The notes: generated by a model from the letters alone, not told the origin. A stretch of 62,370 nucleotides of DNA from Promethearchaeota archaeon (GCA_013375495.1 JABXKC010000022.1:1-62370), one strand, 5' to 3'. Shown: positions 1 to 8,590, numbered from the stretch's first letter. Numbers and translations: made by a program.

Positions 1-176
1 AAACCCATAGCTATATGCCATTCAACATTTTGCTTAATTGTAAGTACTCCATCACTGAAGTATGTGTGAGAATGATGATCGTAAATCAAATTGTATGCCT
101 TTTTGTCATATACAGGGGGTATATGAGGTGTAACTTTTTTCCAATCATCATCAGAATAAGTGCTTGATCGAGGCAT
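1..176 (-). CDS. PHP-domain phosphoesterase (N-terminal part, runs off the window)
   Basis: Only the first 58 codons are inside the window, starting at the ATG read leftward from 176. About 30 residues in is a D-H-H-S-H-T-Y-F-S-D-G stretch, the first metal-binding motif of PHP (polymerase and histidinol phosphatase) phosphoesterases. It lies 12 bases downstream of kamE on the same strand and is probably the last gene of that operon. The family includes histidinol phosphatases, and the his operon 7 kb away has no histidinol-phosphatase gene, so that role is possible. Other PHP proteins act on nucleotides or cyclic phosphates, and the C-terminal motifs are not visible, so substrate cannot be assigned. 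Confidence 0.75.
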   Translation of the reverse strand, partial: MPRSSTYSDDDWKKVTPHIPPVYDKKAYNLIYDHHSHTYFSDGVLTIKQNVEWHIAMG

Positions 177-188
177 AATGTTGGTATC

Positions 189-977
189 TTATTTAGATTT
201 TCTGTTATATACTTCTTTCACAAAATAACTTGCTACATTCTCAGAAAAAGTGTTAGGACCAAAACCAGCATCAAATCCTAACTCTTTCGCAAGCTCATTC
301 GAAATTCTTGGGCCACCGCATATTAAAACGATTTTATCCCTTATCTCTTCAGCTTCCAGTAGGTCGACTAGGTTGGTTAAATTTCTCACATGAATATTTT
401 TCTGTGTTACAGTTTGGGAAACAAGAAGGATGTCAGCTTTTAATTCTATTGCTTTTTTTACGAATGTTTCATTTGATACTTGACTACCAAGATTATAGGC
501 GTCAATCATCTCGTATCGTTCTAAACCGTAATGACCAGCGAAGCCTTTCCGGTTCATTATCGCATCAATACCCACGGTGTGAGCATCGGTTCCAGTTGTA
601 GCGCCTATAACAATCAAATTTCGCTTTATATTTGTTCTTATAAAATCATTTATATCTTCTATCGTCATCGCTTCTATTTCTACAGATTCCACTTTTATCT
701 TAGTATAATCGATGGAATGTTTAAAATTTCCGTATAACACGAAATATGTGTATCCCTTATCTAAAGGTACATGATATGCTACTGAAGGTTCTTCTAACCC
801 CATCTTTTTACTCAGTTCTAGCGCTGCAAATAGAGCTTTTTCTCCATCATCCACAGGAAGAGTAAAGCTAATTTGTACTTTTCCATCGTTCATTGTATCT
901 CCATAAGGTTTGATTTTAGTTAGATCTAAATTCTTGTCAAAATCTTTCTTTTCTGTAGAATAAAGTCCACCACCCAT
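189..977 (-). CDS. kamE: Lysine 5,6-aminomutase beta subunit
   Basis: Cobalamin- and PLP-binding subunit of the adenosylcobalamin enzyme that moves the terminal amino group of beta-lysine (3,6-diaminohexanoate) to give 3,5-diaminohexanoate. The 262-residue length is normal for the family. The B12-binding motif T-D-A-H-T-V-G places the cobalt-ligand histidine at H133, and K144 follows at exactly the spacing of the PLP lysine known in the Clostridium enzyme. A Rossmann-like B12 domain fills the C-terminal half, with a G-G-P near the end. The start overlaps the stop of kamD (TAATG), implying translational coupling in the order kamA-kamB-kamD-kamE. Confidence 0.95.
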   Translation of the reverse strand: MGGGLYSTEKKDFDKNLDLTKIKPYGDTMNDGKVQISFTLPVDDGEKALFAALELSKKMGLEEPSVAYHVPLDKGYTYFVLYGNFKHSIDYTKIKVESVEIEAMTIEDINDFIRTNIKRNLIVIGATTGTDAHTVGIDAIMNRKGFAGHYGLERYEMIDAYNLGSQVSNETFVKKAIELKADILLVSQTVTQKNIHVRNLTNLVDLLEAEEIRDKIVLICGGPRISNELAKELGFDAGFGPNTFSENVASYFVKEVYNRKSK

Positions 978-2545
978 TATTTCTCGCCTCCTATGTTCAA
1001 TTCTTTTGACATGATTTCCAAGAAGGGATTAAAATAATCTTTACTCTTAGGAATCACTCCGTCTAATCCTTTCCCACCATCAATTGGTCTCTTTATCTGT
1101 GCGAAGATCCCCTTTTCAATTGTCCTGAATAACCCTTCCTTTTCAATCTTAGTTAGAAGTTCAAGAGCTCTATTTAATACTTCGCTTGCGCGTTGCTGTA
1201 TTATCCCCCCCTTTTTAAACATAATTTCGTCTCCTAAATTTTTCATATTTTGAAAAATATAACGCGCATTTTCAATGGATAACGCTCGATCTGACATGAA
1301 TGGTGTGTGAAGTGCTTCCGTTAACATTCCTAGTAGGTGAATTCTCTGGTTTGTGAGGATAGTAATAATGTTAAATAATGCATCTTGAACGTGACCTTTA
1401 AAGATGTTTCCAGTCATATATTTGGTAGGGGGCATGTACTTTAAAGGAGCATTTGGAAAGATTTCACGTGCCATTTGCGCTTGAGCAAGTTCGTACACAA
1501 ATCCATTCTCCAACTCAGGATTCATTTCAAACGCATGTCCTAAACCCATTTGCTCTTCGTTTAATCCTGCTAATTTTGCAAATTGTTCGTTAATGAATTG
1601 AGATGCGAGCACTGTATGAGCTGCCTCATAAGCGTCGTCAGTAGTGAGATAATTGTCCTCTCCCGTATTGATGATTACTCCGGCATAGGCATTTATCATC
1701 CTCGAAAAATATTGATCAATTATCGTTCTTTGCATGTTTATATCTCTAAATAAAATTCCGTATAATGCATCGTTTAGCATCATGTCTAATCTTTCAAATG
1801 CTCCTATAGCAGCAATTTCTGGCATACATAGTCCTGAGCAATAATTAGTAAGCCTTACATATCTTCCTTCTTCTTTGCTCACTTCATCTAAAGCGGACCT
1901 CATTAGACGGAAATTTTCTTGAGTTGCATAAGTCCCTCCAAAACCTTCTGTAGTGGAACCATAAGGCACATAATCTAATAAACTCTGTCCGGTAGAGCGA
2001 ATTACTGCTATAACATCAGCACCTTGCCTTGCTGCTGCTTGTGCTTGAACCATATCCTCAAAAATATTACCTGTAGCAACGATTAAATATATTAGGGGTT
2101 CACTTTTTTCCCCATATCTACTAATTAATTCTTCTCTATCTTGCCTGTTTCGCTTAATTTTATCTAAATTTTTCTGTATTATAGAGGATAATACTTCTTT
2201 TATCGCATATATATTGTCTAAAGGAAACTCTGTCATATCCAGTTGTTCTTGGGAGATTTTTTCTGCGATGTTTTGAGGAGATTTGTTAATGTGCAAAATA
2301 GTATTCCCAAGGTACAACGCAATACCGTTATTGAGTAGCCCTGCGTTATGGATGTGGTCTACTACTACATTAGGTAATGGAACGCCAAACTCATCAACTC
2401 CATCGATCCCTAATAATCTACAAATTGTTCTTTCAATTGAAGTAGTGCTATGTTTATCTATAAACTTTTGAGTATCACTTGCAATATTCTTGGCTATTTT
2501 CCTCGCACTTTCTACTATTGAAAAATCTAAATTTAATTTATTCAT
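977..2545 (-). CDS. kamD: Lysine 5,6-aminomutase alpha subunit
   Basis: Catalytic TIM-barrel subunit partnering KamE in lysine 5,6-aminomutase. At 522 residues it has the usual length of the family. The central region (roughly residues 140-330) carries conserved stretches such as I-R-S-T-G-Q-S-L-L-D-Y-V-P and T-N-Y-C-S-G-L-C-M-P-E, which contribute to the substrate and PLP pocket. Its stop codon overlaps the kamE start by one base, and kamB lies 45 bases upstream on the same strand. Substrate could be L-beta-lysine or D-lysine. With kamA next door, beta-lysine is the likely one. Confidence 0.95.
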   Translation of the reverse strand: MNKLNLDFSIVESARKIAKNIASDTQKFIDKHSTTSIERTICRLLGIDGVDEFGVPLPNVVVDHIHNAGLLNNGIALYLGNTILHINKSPQNIAEKISQEQLDMTEFPLDNIYAIKEVLSSIIQKNLDKIKRNRQDREELISRYGEKSEPLIYLIVATGNIFEDMVQAQAAARQGADVIAVIRSTGQSLLDYVPYGSTTEGFGGTYATQENFRLMRSALDEVSKEEGRYVRLTNYCSGLCMPEIAAIGAFERLDMMLNDALYGILFRDINMQRTIIDQYFSRMINAYAGVIINTGEDNYLTTDDAYEAAHTVLASQFINEQFAKLAGLNEEQMGLGHAFEMNPELENGFVYELAQAQMAREIFPNAPLKYMPPTKYMTGNIFKGHVQDALFNIITILTNQRIHLLGMLTEALHTPFMSDRALSIENARYIFQNMKNLGDEIMFKKGGIIQQRASEVLNRALELLTKIEKEGLFRTIEKGIFAQIKRPIDGGKGLDGVIPKSKDYFNPFLEIMSKELNIGGEK

Positions 2546-2590
2546 GTGAGTTTCATCTCTAAAGATAATTGTAATAATCTAAAGTTTAAA

Positions 2591-3643
2591 TTATAAGTTG
2601 TCACATGGACCAAGATTGAATATAGGAAGGTTAATTCTCTCTTGTAATAACCTCATGAACTGATTATTTTCAAATTCATACCCTAATGGTGAAGTATGAT
2701 TAACTGTAATTGCAATTAAATTAACTCGAGCTAGCACCTTTAAGTGACCCCCTTTTTTTATAAATTTATAAAAAACTTGCTTACTAACAAACAATTTAGT
2801 AGGATCTGTGGCGATTACAGTTATATTCTTTGCTTTTTTATTAGATACATATTCTTCTAAAATGCTATCCGTTATCGCTCCCTTTATTACTAGATATTTT
2901 GCGTCTTTTGTTAATTGATCAAAAATTACTTTAGAAGATCCTAAAGCCGTAGGTTCTTCTAATTTGTTAGACGAAAAATCATCGTTTATAATTCCTACTT
3001 GAGCAGTGATTAAAATATCCTTGCAGATTTTCCTGATTTTATCGTCCTTAACTATTTCTAAGTCAAATAAATTGTAAATATGGGAAGTTAGATCAACAAC
3101 ACTTTCCATATTTCTGGATACAGAAGCTCCCGTGGATAATATTGTTGCATCAGAAATAATGGGAGTTGCAAATGATCTCCTATCAAAAGCACCATCAATA
3201 AAAATCACATCGCATCCAATCTTCAACATATCATTACATAAGTCCTTTATTTGTTTATTCATCGAAGGGCCTGCTAATTCAATAAATCCTATATTTTTTG
3301 CTTTATAAATATTGATAGTCCCAAGTGGTGTAGCGAAGTCAGTGCTTTTAATAAACTCGGTCTCTATCTCGCTATTCTTTAAAGAATTTTCTGCTGTGGC
3401 AAAGATTGTTCCTTCTTCAACTATAATCTTAGGTTTTGGGAGTTCTGTAATCGCATCGTAAGGTTCTCCATCTCGACCAATGGAAGTTATTCCAATTGTA
3501 TGCTTCTCCCTTAACAGATTAATAATGTGATTTAATGTGGTGGTTTTACTTACATTTTTAGCTAAACCAATAATTGATATGACCTTATACTGCTTAATAG
3601 CATTTATTAAAAGAGTAGGAAATTCTTCATTGCCAGACAACAT
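2591..3643 (-). CDS. kamB: KamB-like protein of the lysine aminomutase operon (probable reactivase component)
   Basis: A 350-residue protein with a P-loop-like segment at its start (G26 to T35, G-L-A-K-N-V-S-K-T-T), preceded by a hydrophobic strand, as in nucleotide-binding proteins. Proteins of this size and N-terminus occur in bacterial lysine-fermentation clusters as KamB, proposed to help reactivate lysine 5,6-aminomutase together with the MutS-like KamC. The position between kamA and kamD fits. No KamC homologue is visible in this window. The function is inferred from family and context; no catalytic chemistry can be read from the sequence. Confidence 0.75.
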   Translation of the reverse strand: MLSGNEEFPTLLINAIKQYKVISIIGLAKNVSKTTTLNHIINLLREKHTIGITSIGRDGEPYDAITELPKPKIIVEEGTIFATAENSLKNSEIETEFIKSTDFATPLGTINIYKAKNIGFIELAGPSMNKQIKDLCNDMLKIGCDVIFIDGAFDRRSFATPIISDATILSTGASVSRNMESVVDLTSHIYNLFDLEIVKDDKIRKICKDILITAQVGIINDDFSSNKLEEPTALGSSKVIFDQLTKDAKYLVIKGAITDSILEEYVSNKKAKNITVIATDPTKLFVSKQVFYKFIKKGGHLKVLARVNLIAITVNHTSPLGYEFENNQFMRLLQERINLPIFNLGPCDNL

Positions 3644-3762
3644 CTGTTTTTCAAATAATTAAAGGAGGATATGATTTTAAATTATGTCAAATTAACATTT
3701 CCAAAGATTTAAAATTTTATTAAAGATCTCTTTAAGCGTTTCAGTAAAAAGGTTTAAAACTT

Positions 3763-5001
3763 TTATTTGCTAAGTTTTTTCCTTCTTAAATTTCTTTCAA
3801 GATCCTCAGGTTCTATAGTCATTTTTTGGCCACTTAACAAAGCAGAAACTCCGATTTGTTGTTCGCAATCTTCGCAATGACACTCTGGTATATAGTTCGT
3901 GGGTTCTTCGTAGGTTGTAATAACACCCTCAAAATTCCTTAAGACAACTCTTGTGTTTCCTTGTGAAATTGTATAATCGGGCATCACGGGTATTTTACCT
4001 CCGCCACCCGGGGCGTCAACAACATAGGTAGGAACACATAAACCTGATGTATGACCTCTTAAACCTTCGATAATTTCAATTCCTTGTGCCACACTTGTTC
4101 TGAAATGCCCTAATCCTACGGATAAATCGCATTGATAAATATAGTACGGACGGACTCTAATTTTTACTAGCTCGTGGACTAACTTCTTCATTACATGTAT
4201 GCAGTCGTTTACACCACGCAGTAGAACTGATTGATTTCCAAGGGGAATACCTGCATTTGCAAGCATTTCACATGCCCTTGTAGAATCTTCAGTTATCTCG
4301 TTCGGATGGTTAAAGTGGGTATTAAACCATATAGGATGATATTGTTGAAGCATTTCACATAGATCAGGAGTAATTCGTTGAGGCATAACAACGGGGCTTC
4401 TTGATCCTAGTCTAATGATTTCTACATGAGGGATTTCCTTTAAACTTATTAAAACATTCTCTAACAATTTATCAGAAATAAGCATAGCGTCTCCCCCAGA
4501 TAACAAAACATCTCTAATTGAGGGCGTTTCTTGGATATAATCTATACATTTATCTATCTGATCTTTTGGAGGTGCCTTATCGTGGTGACCCGCGAACCGT
4601 CTTCGAGTACAGTGTCTGCAGTACATCGAACAGTTTTCCGTTACTAAAAATAATACTCGATCTGGGTATCTATGAGTTAAACCGGGAGTAGGACTATCAA
4701 CGTCTTCGTGAAGTGGATCATCTAAATCAGCGGGATATCTTATAAGCTCGTGAATTGTAGGAATTGCTTGTTTACGAATTGGGTCGTATGGATCGTGGGG
4801 ATCGATTAAGGATAAGTAATAAGGGGTGATAGCCATTCTCATCTTTTCCATAATACTCGGATCGTCTTCTTCTTTTGTTAAAGGGATGAATTCTTTGAGT
4901 TCTTCGAGGGTAGTTATTCTATTTCTAAACTGCCATCTCCAGTTATTCCAATCTTCGTCGCTTACTTTCCCAAATAATTCCATTCGCCTATTTACTTTCA
5001 T
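3763..5001 (-). CDS. kamA: L-lysine 2,3-aminomutase
   Basis: Radical SAM, PLP-dependent enzyme converting L-lysine to L-beta-lysine, the first step of lysine fermentation. The cluster-binding cysteines are C124, C128 and C131 (C-x3-C-x2-C). The PLP lysine is K336 in P-G-G-G-G-K. D292 and D329 match, with a one-residue offset, the aspartates that hold the substrate epsilon-amino group in the clostridial enzyme, which supports lysine rather than glutamate specificity. C-terminal cysteines (C-H-C-E-D-C) form the usual zinc site. Length 412 is normal. It is the first gene of the kam operon, 119 bases upstream of kamB. Confidence 0.96.
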   Translation of the reverse strand: MKVNRRMELFGKVSDEDWNNWRWQFRNRITTLEELKEFIPLTKEEDDPSIMEKMRMAITPYYLSLIDPHDPYDPIRKQAIPTIHELIRYPADLDDPLHEDVDSPTPGLTHRYPDRVLFLVTENCSMYCRHCTRRRFAGHHDKAPPKDQIDKCIDYIQETPSIRDVLLSGGDAMLISDKLLENVLISLKEIPHVEIIRLGSRSPVVMPQRITPDLCEMLQQYHPIWFNTHFNHPNEITEDSTRACEMLANAGIPLGNQSVLLRGVNDCIHVMKKLVHELVKIRVRPYYIYQCDLSVGLGHFRTSVAQGIEIIEGLRGHTSGLCVPTYVVDAPGGGGKIPVMPDYTISQGNTRVVLRNFEGVITTYEEPTNYIPECHCEDCEQQIGVSALLSGQKMTIEPEDLERNLRRKKLSK

Positions 5002-5107
5002 GATAGTTTCCAGAAATCTTAATTTATTATCGTAACTAATTTTTTGTATTTGTTAAAGTTTAGGAGTTTGAGGGAGAAATATTCTAAGGTTCAAGTTCGT
5101 CTCATAG

Positions 5108-5260
5108 CAAGCTCTTCAGGATGCTGCTAAAGGCGGAGGATTCGTCTTAGGCGCTGGTTCAGATATTTTGAGTACGTGTAAATATGAAAATGTTAAAGCA
5201 ATGATTGAAACTGTTAAGAAGCATGGATATTATCCTATTGGAAGATTGTTTGAAAAATGA
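5108..5260 (+). pseudogene. C-terminal remnant of a uroporphyrinogen-decarboxylase-family methyltransferase
   Basis: Fifty codons open from an in-frame TAG (5105-5107) to a TGA at 5258. The translation includes A-K-G-G-G-F-V-L-G-A-G-S-D-I and ends in H-G-Y-Y-P-I-G-R-L. This is the typical end of the UroD/MtaA family of corrinoid-dependent methyltransferases, in which a G-G-G-F-I-L strand precedes a final helix and Y-P-I. Nothing upstream in any frame looks like the rest of a ~340-residue protein, so only the tail survives. A second, different tail of the same family is at 38517-38681. Confidence 0.7.
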
Positions 5261-5270
5261 GTTTCAAGAT

Positions 5271-5285
5271 AAATTTATATATTTT
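5271..5285 (+). promoter_or_regulatory. Probable TATA box of the TPR gene
   Basis: An aaatttatatatttt element lies about 40 bases before the ATG at 5323, the spacing expected for an archaeal TATA box and a short untranslated leader. It begins within a few bases of the stop of the UroD remnant. Position and composition are the only support. Confidence 0.45.
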
Positions 5286-5322
5286 AAAACGCTTGTTTAT
5301 TAAGATCGAGGCATGAATTAAA

Positions 5323-6231
5323 ATGAACGATAAGGATAGAGAAGAAATTAACAAAGAAGATAAGATGATTGTAGTATACGATGAGGAAGGCAATGAAAAG
5401 CTAATTTCAGCAGAAGTTTGGCGAGAAGAAGTACTTCCTGTTCATTTAAAGATTAATTTTGATAATCCCGATAATCTCTATAACTTAATCGTCATAAGTC
5501 TGCAAGATGGCTTCTATCTAGAAATATTAGAGGCTACTGAAGTGTTAATTAAGATAGATCCTGATAAAGAAAGAAGCTACAACGCTCGAGGAATTTTGCT
5601 AATGAGCTTAGATGATCTTGATGGCGCAGAAAAATTATTAAAAAAGTATATTAATGAATTTGGTGCTACTGGGGTAATTTTGACTAACTTAGCGAAAGTT
5701 TATGACAAAAAGAATCAGAAATTAAAATCAATAGAAACTCTATGGGAAGCACTTGAGCATGATCCAAATCAGGATAGCGGTTTAATGTGGTGGGCAGCCA
5801 TTCACCGGGAAAAGGCAGGAGAAAAAGGATTTTATGATGCTATGCGTAAAGCAGCTACAATAAAAGGAAGTTGGCGGCCCCAATTATGGCTAGCTAGAGA
5901 GCTTTTGGAGAAAAAAGATCTAAAGAAAGCAAAAAAATACTATTCTAAAATTTTGAAAATGGCAGAAGATTCTTTTGACGCTCTTATGCAGATTTCAGGA
6001 GATCTTGGAAATAATGGTTATATCGATGAAGTAATTGAATTGATTTATCCTATTTATGTTCTGGAAAAGCATTCACCAGAAGTTGGGTTCAATATTCTCC
6101 AGTGTTTCATAGAAAAAAAGGAATATTTCGAGGGTGAAAAGTTATTAGCAAAATTGTACGACTTGGAAAATCCCACAATTAAAGAAAATCTTATCCATTT
6201 CTCCAAAGAATTTGAAAGTCTTAAAAACTAA
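5323..6231 (+). CDS. Tetratricopeptide-repeat protein
   Basis: A 302-residue acidic, soluble protein with no signal peptide. After a charged N-terminal 45 residues it is built of helical pairs with TPR-like spacing (for example A-R-G-I-L-L-M-S-L-D-D-L-D-G-A and L-A-K-V-Y-D-K-K-N-Q-K around residues 85-140, and repeats to the C-terminus). Such proteins are scaffolds for protein-protein contact; no enzymatic motif is seen. It stands alone on the plus strand, convergent with kdd (19 bases apart), with its own TATA box. A specific partner cannot be named. Confidence 0.75.
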   Translation: MNDKDREEINKEDKMIVVYDEEGNEKLISAEVWREEVLPVHLKINFDNPDNLYNLIVISLQDGFYLEILEATEVLIKIDPDKERSYNARGILLMSLDDLDGAEKLLKKYINEFGATGVILTNLAKVYDKKNQKLKSIETLWEALEHDPNQDSGLMWWAAIHREKAGEKGFYDAMRKAATIKGSWRPQLWLARELLEKKDLKKAKKYYSKILKMAEDSFDALMQISGDLGNNGYIDEVIELIYPIYVLEKHSPEVGFNILQCFIEKKEYFEGEKLLAKLYDLENPTIKENLIHFSKEFESLKN

Positions 6232-6249
6232 TAATATATTACATCTTAC

Positions 6250-7287
6250 CTATGTATATTTTTCCTCAAAAATTTTCCTGAGAGTTTTGGATTCACGTAA
6301 TAAATCTAAGGTAATTTGCGCGTGATTTTTAGTATATCCATTACCTATAATCATCGTCACATCTTTACCTATACCTTCAGCTCCCAACGCTGCTTTAGTA
6401 AAACTGGTGGCCATTGAAAAGAAATATACAATACCTTCGTCTCTCACGGGAAGGATAGAAGATAATTCTGAATTGGGGATGCTCAAACAATTAATTGTTA
6501 TATCTACTTCATTCCCACCATTAGCTTTTAGAGTTTCTTCTAAGATATTTATAGGATTTAATACATCTGCGACAATAATTTCGTGGCAAAACTCGGTTTC
6601 TCTAAGAAATTCGGCTCGAGTCTCGTTTCTAGCTTGTCCTATGACTTTTCCATTGTTTCCAGCCATTTTTTTAGCCATGTACGAGCACATAAGTCCTGAT
6701 TTGCCCGTAGCACCAAGAATTAGAACATTATTGCCTTCCTTCACTAGGTTCTTTACTTGTGCTGGAGCACCAGCAACATCGAGTGCTGCTAACGCTAGTG
6801 TAGCTTCCATATCTCCAGGCAATTTTGCGTAAATCCCGCTTTCAAAAAGGATCGCTTTTCCCTCAATCTCAACTCGATCTATATCTGGATTAATGTCTAA
6901 GATTTTTTCAATTTTGAGAGGAGTTAACGAAAGAGATACCAACGTTGCAATTTTATCTCCTACCTTTAGTTCAATTTTATCTATTAGAGCATTACCTATC
7001 TCTTCTACTTTCCCAATTAGCATACCCCCAGAGCCTGTTACGGGATTTTGCATTTTTCCTCGTTCTTGAACAATTGACCACATTTTCGTTTTAATTTTTT
7101 CTAAATCTCCACCCGCTTCTTCTTTTAATTGAGAAAAACTTGCGGAATCGATGTTTAAATAATCAACATCAATTAAAATTTCATTATCGTATATAGTTGT
7201 GTCGTTTGATATTTTAAATGCAGGTTGAGGCAGTGTTCCCTTAGGTTCAATAACTCTATGCGTTCCATACTTATTTCCTTTTACCAT
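6250..7287 (-). CDS. kdd: L-erythro-3,5-diaminohexanoate dehydrogenase
   Basis: NAD(P)-dependent oxidative deamination of 3,5-diaminohexanoate to 3-keto-5-aminohexanoate, the step after KamDE. The 345-residue protein opens with K-Y-G-T-H-R-V-I-E-P-K-G-T-L-P-Q, a conserved start in this family. It carries a Rossmann nucleotide-binding motif V-L-I-L-G-A-T-G-K-S-G-L near residues 185-200. It lies between the kam operon and the his operon, facing away from the latter. kce and kal, which use its product, are 10 kb further on. Assignment is firm from sequence and pathway context. Confidence 0.92.
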   Translation of the reverse strand: MVKGNKYGTHRVIEPKGTLPQPAFKISNDTTIYDNEILIDVDYLNIDSASFSQLKEEAGGDLEKIKTKMWSIVQERGKMQNPVTGSGGMLIGKVEEIGNALIDKIELKVGDKIATLVSLSLTPLKIEKILDINPDIDRVEIEGKAILFESGIYAKLPGDMEATLALAALDVAGAPAQVKNLVKEGNNVLILGATGKSGLMCSYMAKKMAGNNGKVIGQARNETRAEFLRETEFCHEIIVADVLNPINILEETLKANGGNEVDITINCLSIPNSELSSILPVRDEGIVYFFSMATSFTKAALGAEGIGKDVTMIIGNGYTKNHAQITLDLLRESKTLRKIFEEKYT

Positions 7288-7514
7288 AAGACATTCTCCA
7301 TCTATATCTTCGAAAATTATTGTTTTAGAATCTAAACTAACTAAATAATCGTTAAAATTATAATTTTTTCAAAACTCTAAGATCAGTTAACTTTTTTAGT
7401 TTACGGTGCATAAAATAGTTAATACAATACATTTTAGCAAGTATAGGTATCTCTAAAATAAGAACTCAATAGTGAATTAATATGACATTTCTAAAAATTA
7501 AGGGAGTTAATCTA

Positions 7515-7592
7515 TTGAGTTTAGTCTTTGTTGATGGGTCGAATAACTCAAATATTTTTAGATCAGAACATCATCATCACCATCATAAATAA
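7515..7592 (+). CDS. Histidine leader peptide (six consecutive His codons)
   Basis: A short frame starting TTG at 7515 behind an AGGGAG ribosome site at 7501-7506 (8-base spacing) encodes about 25 residues. It ends E-H-H-H-H-H-H-K before TAA at 7590. The histidine codons occupy 7569-7586 (five CAT, one CAC). An in-frame ATG at 7482 could extend it to 36 residues but has no good ribosome site. The frame ends 86 bases before hisIE, the first gene of a complete his operon, on the same strand. Bacterial hisL leader peptides have the same form: a short frame rich in consecutive His codons just before the his genes. The regulatory role is inferred; the frame, codon run and position are directly visible. 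Confidence 0.85.
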   Translation: MSLVFVDGSNNSNIFRSEHHHHHHK

Positions 7593-7673
7593 TTCCTATG
7601 AATTAATGTAATTTATTTTATCATGTATTCATTGGAATTGAATCAAACTGAAATCTAATTCAGTTTTGGGGGT
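7592..7673 (+). promoter_or_regulatory. Candidate his-operon attenuator (alternative RNA hairpins masking the hisIE ribosome site)
   Basis: Two pairings exclude each other. Structure A: AACTGAA (7646-7652) with TTCAGTT (7659-7665), a 7-bp hairpin with a 6-base loop that leaves the GGGGGT ribosome site (7668-7673) open. Structure B: TGAATTA (7599-7605) with TAATTCA (7656-7662), extended by ATTCC (7592-7596) with GGGGT (7669-7673, two G-U pairs), which hides the ribosome site. A ribosome stalled on the His codons would cover about 7592-7600 and block B. There is no T-run after either hairpin, so control of translation is more likely than termination. Pairing was found by eye; no folding energies were computed. 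Confidence 0.6.
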
Positions 7674-7678
7674 ATATT

Positions 7679-8590
7679 ATGTTAATATTAAAAGTTGAAA
7701 TTAAAAAATTGGAACCGGTTGGAGGAATTATCCAGTTTATCAAAGAGGTATTTTTAAAAAGGAATTGGGACGTTGTTTTTACTTTAGTACTAAAAATCAA
7801 TGAACAAGATATAAATACACTGATTGCGAACAATAAAAATTTGAAAGAAATTTCTCAAAATTTAGATCTAAGATTTGAAATTGAGGAAGCTCAGAATGAG
7901 ATCATAAATCTGTTATACAAGAACGGCTATAAAGTTATTTCTCTCTCGTTACCAAACCGTTATGAAATCATTAATTTTGATTCAAAAATGAAATACTCGC
8001 TAATAGATAATCGTCTGTTAAATATTCTCGATTTTAAGAAAGGATTAGGACTAATTCCGACAATAGTACAAGATCAGAACAATACTGTGCTAATGCTCGC
8101 ATACTCTTCTGAAGAATCACTGAAAAATACAATACTTACTCGGAAGGCGACCTATTTCAGTAGATCGAGAAATAAACTATGGATAAAAGGAGAGGAATCA
8201 GGAAATAGTCAAGAAGTAAAAAGAATATACTATGACTGTGATAATGACTCTCTCTTGTTTAAAGTCGAGCAAATTGGATATGCTTGCCACAAAGGAACAT
8301 ATTCTTGTTTTCTGGATAAGGATTTTTCATTAAACGTTCTCTACGATATAATCAATAACCGAATAGAGAATTCTACAGTAGAAGAATCGTATACTAAGAG
8401 GTTAGCTGAAGATGATAATTTATTACTTTCAAAAATCAAAGAAGAATGCTTAGAAGTGATAAATTTCACTGACAGAGATAACCTTATCTGGGAAATTGCT
8501 GACTTAACGTATTTTATCTTAGTCTTAATGGCAACACAAAAAATAAATCTAAGTGAAATTATAAATGAATTAAGGAGGCGAAACAAGTGA
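7679..8590 (+). CDS. hisIE: Phosphoribosyl-AMP cyclohydrolase / phosphoribosyl-ATP pyrophosphatase with N-terminal extension
   Basis: Bifunctional histidine-pathway enzyme for steps 2 and 3. Residues about 122-213 are the HisI cyclohydrolase, with the magnesium motif D-C-D-N-D near 186-190 and the zinc ligands in [12 protein letters not shown] near 201-211. Residues about 220-303 are the helical HisE pyrophosphohydrolase (K-E-E-C-L-E-V, then W-E-I-A-D-L-T-Y). The first ~120 residues are extra: a mixed alpha/beta stretch I do not recognise, absent from ordinary ~200-residue HisIE. First gene of the operon, preceded by GGGGGT 5 bases before the ATG and by the His leader; its stop overlaps hisG. 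Confidence 0.9.
   Translation: MLILKVEIKKLEPVGGIIQFIKEVFLKRNWDVVFTLVLKINEQDINTLIANNKNLKEISQNLDLRFEIEEAQNEIINLLYKNGYKVISLSLPNRYEIINFDSKMKYSLIDNRLLNILDFKKGLGLIPTIVQDQNNTVLMLAYSSEESLKNTILTRKATYFSRSRNKLWIKGEESGNSQEVKRIYYDCDNDSLLFKVEQIGYACHKGTYSCFLDKDFSLNVLYDIINNRIENSTVEESYTKRLAEDDNLLLSKIKEECLEVINFTDRDNLIWEIADLTYFILVLMATQKINLSEIINELRRRNK

Noticed and set aside
5085..5110. GGTTCAAGTTC resembling a tRNA T-arm
   Set aside because: The flanking bases do not pair as a T-stem and no anticodon or acceptor stem can be built; the sequence continues into a UroD coding remnant.
7560..7600. The run of six His codons as a cloning-vector His-tag artefact
   Set aside because: The flanks are AT-rich sequence like the rest of the window, no vector or linker sequence is adjacent, and the run lies exactly before a his operon inside a frame with a ribosome site.
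7599..7665. Intrinsic-type terminator after the His leader
   Set aside because: Neither hairpin is GC-rich and no T-run follows; GGGGGT and the hisIE start come directly after, so a translational switch is the better reading.
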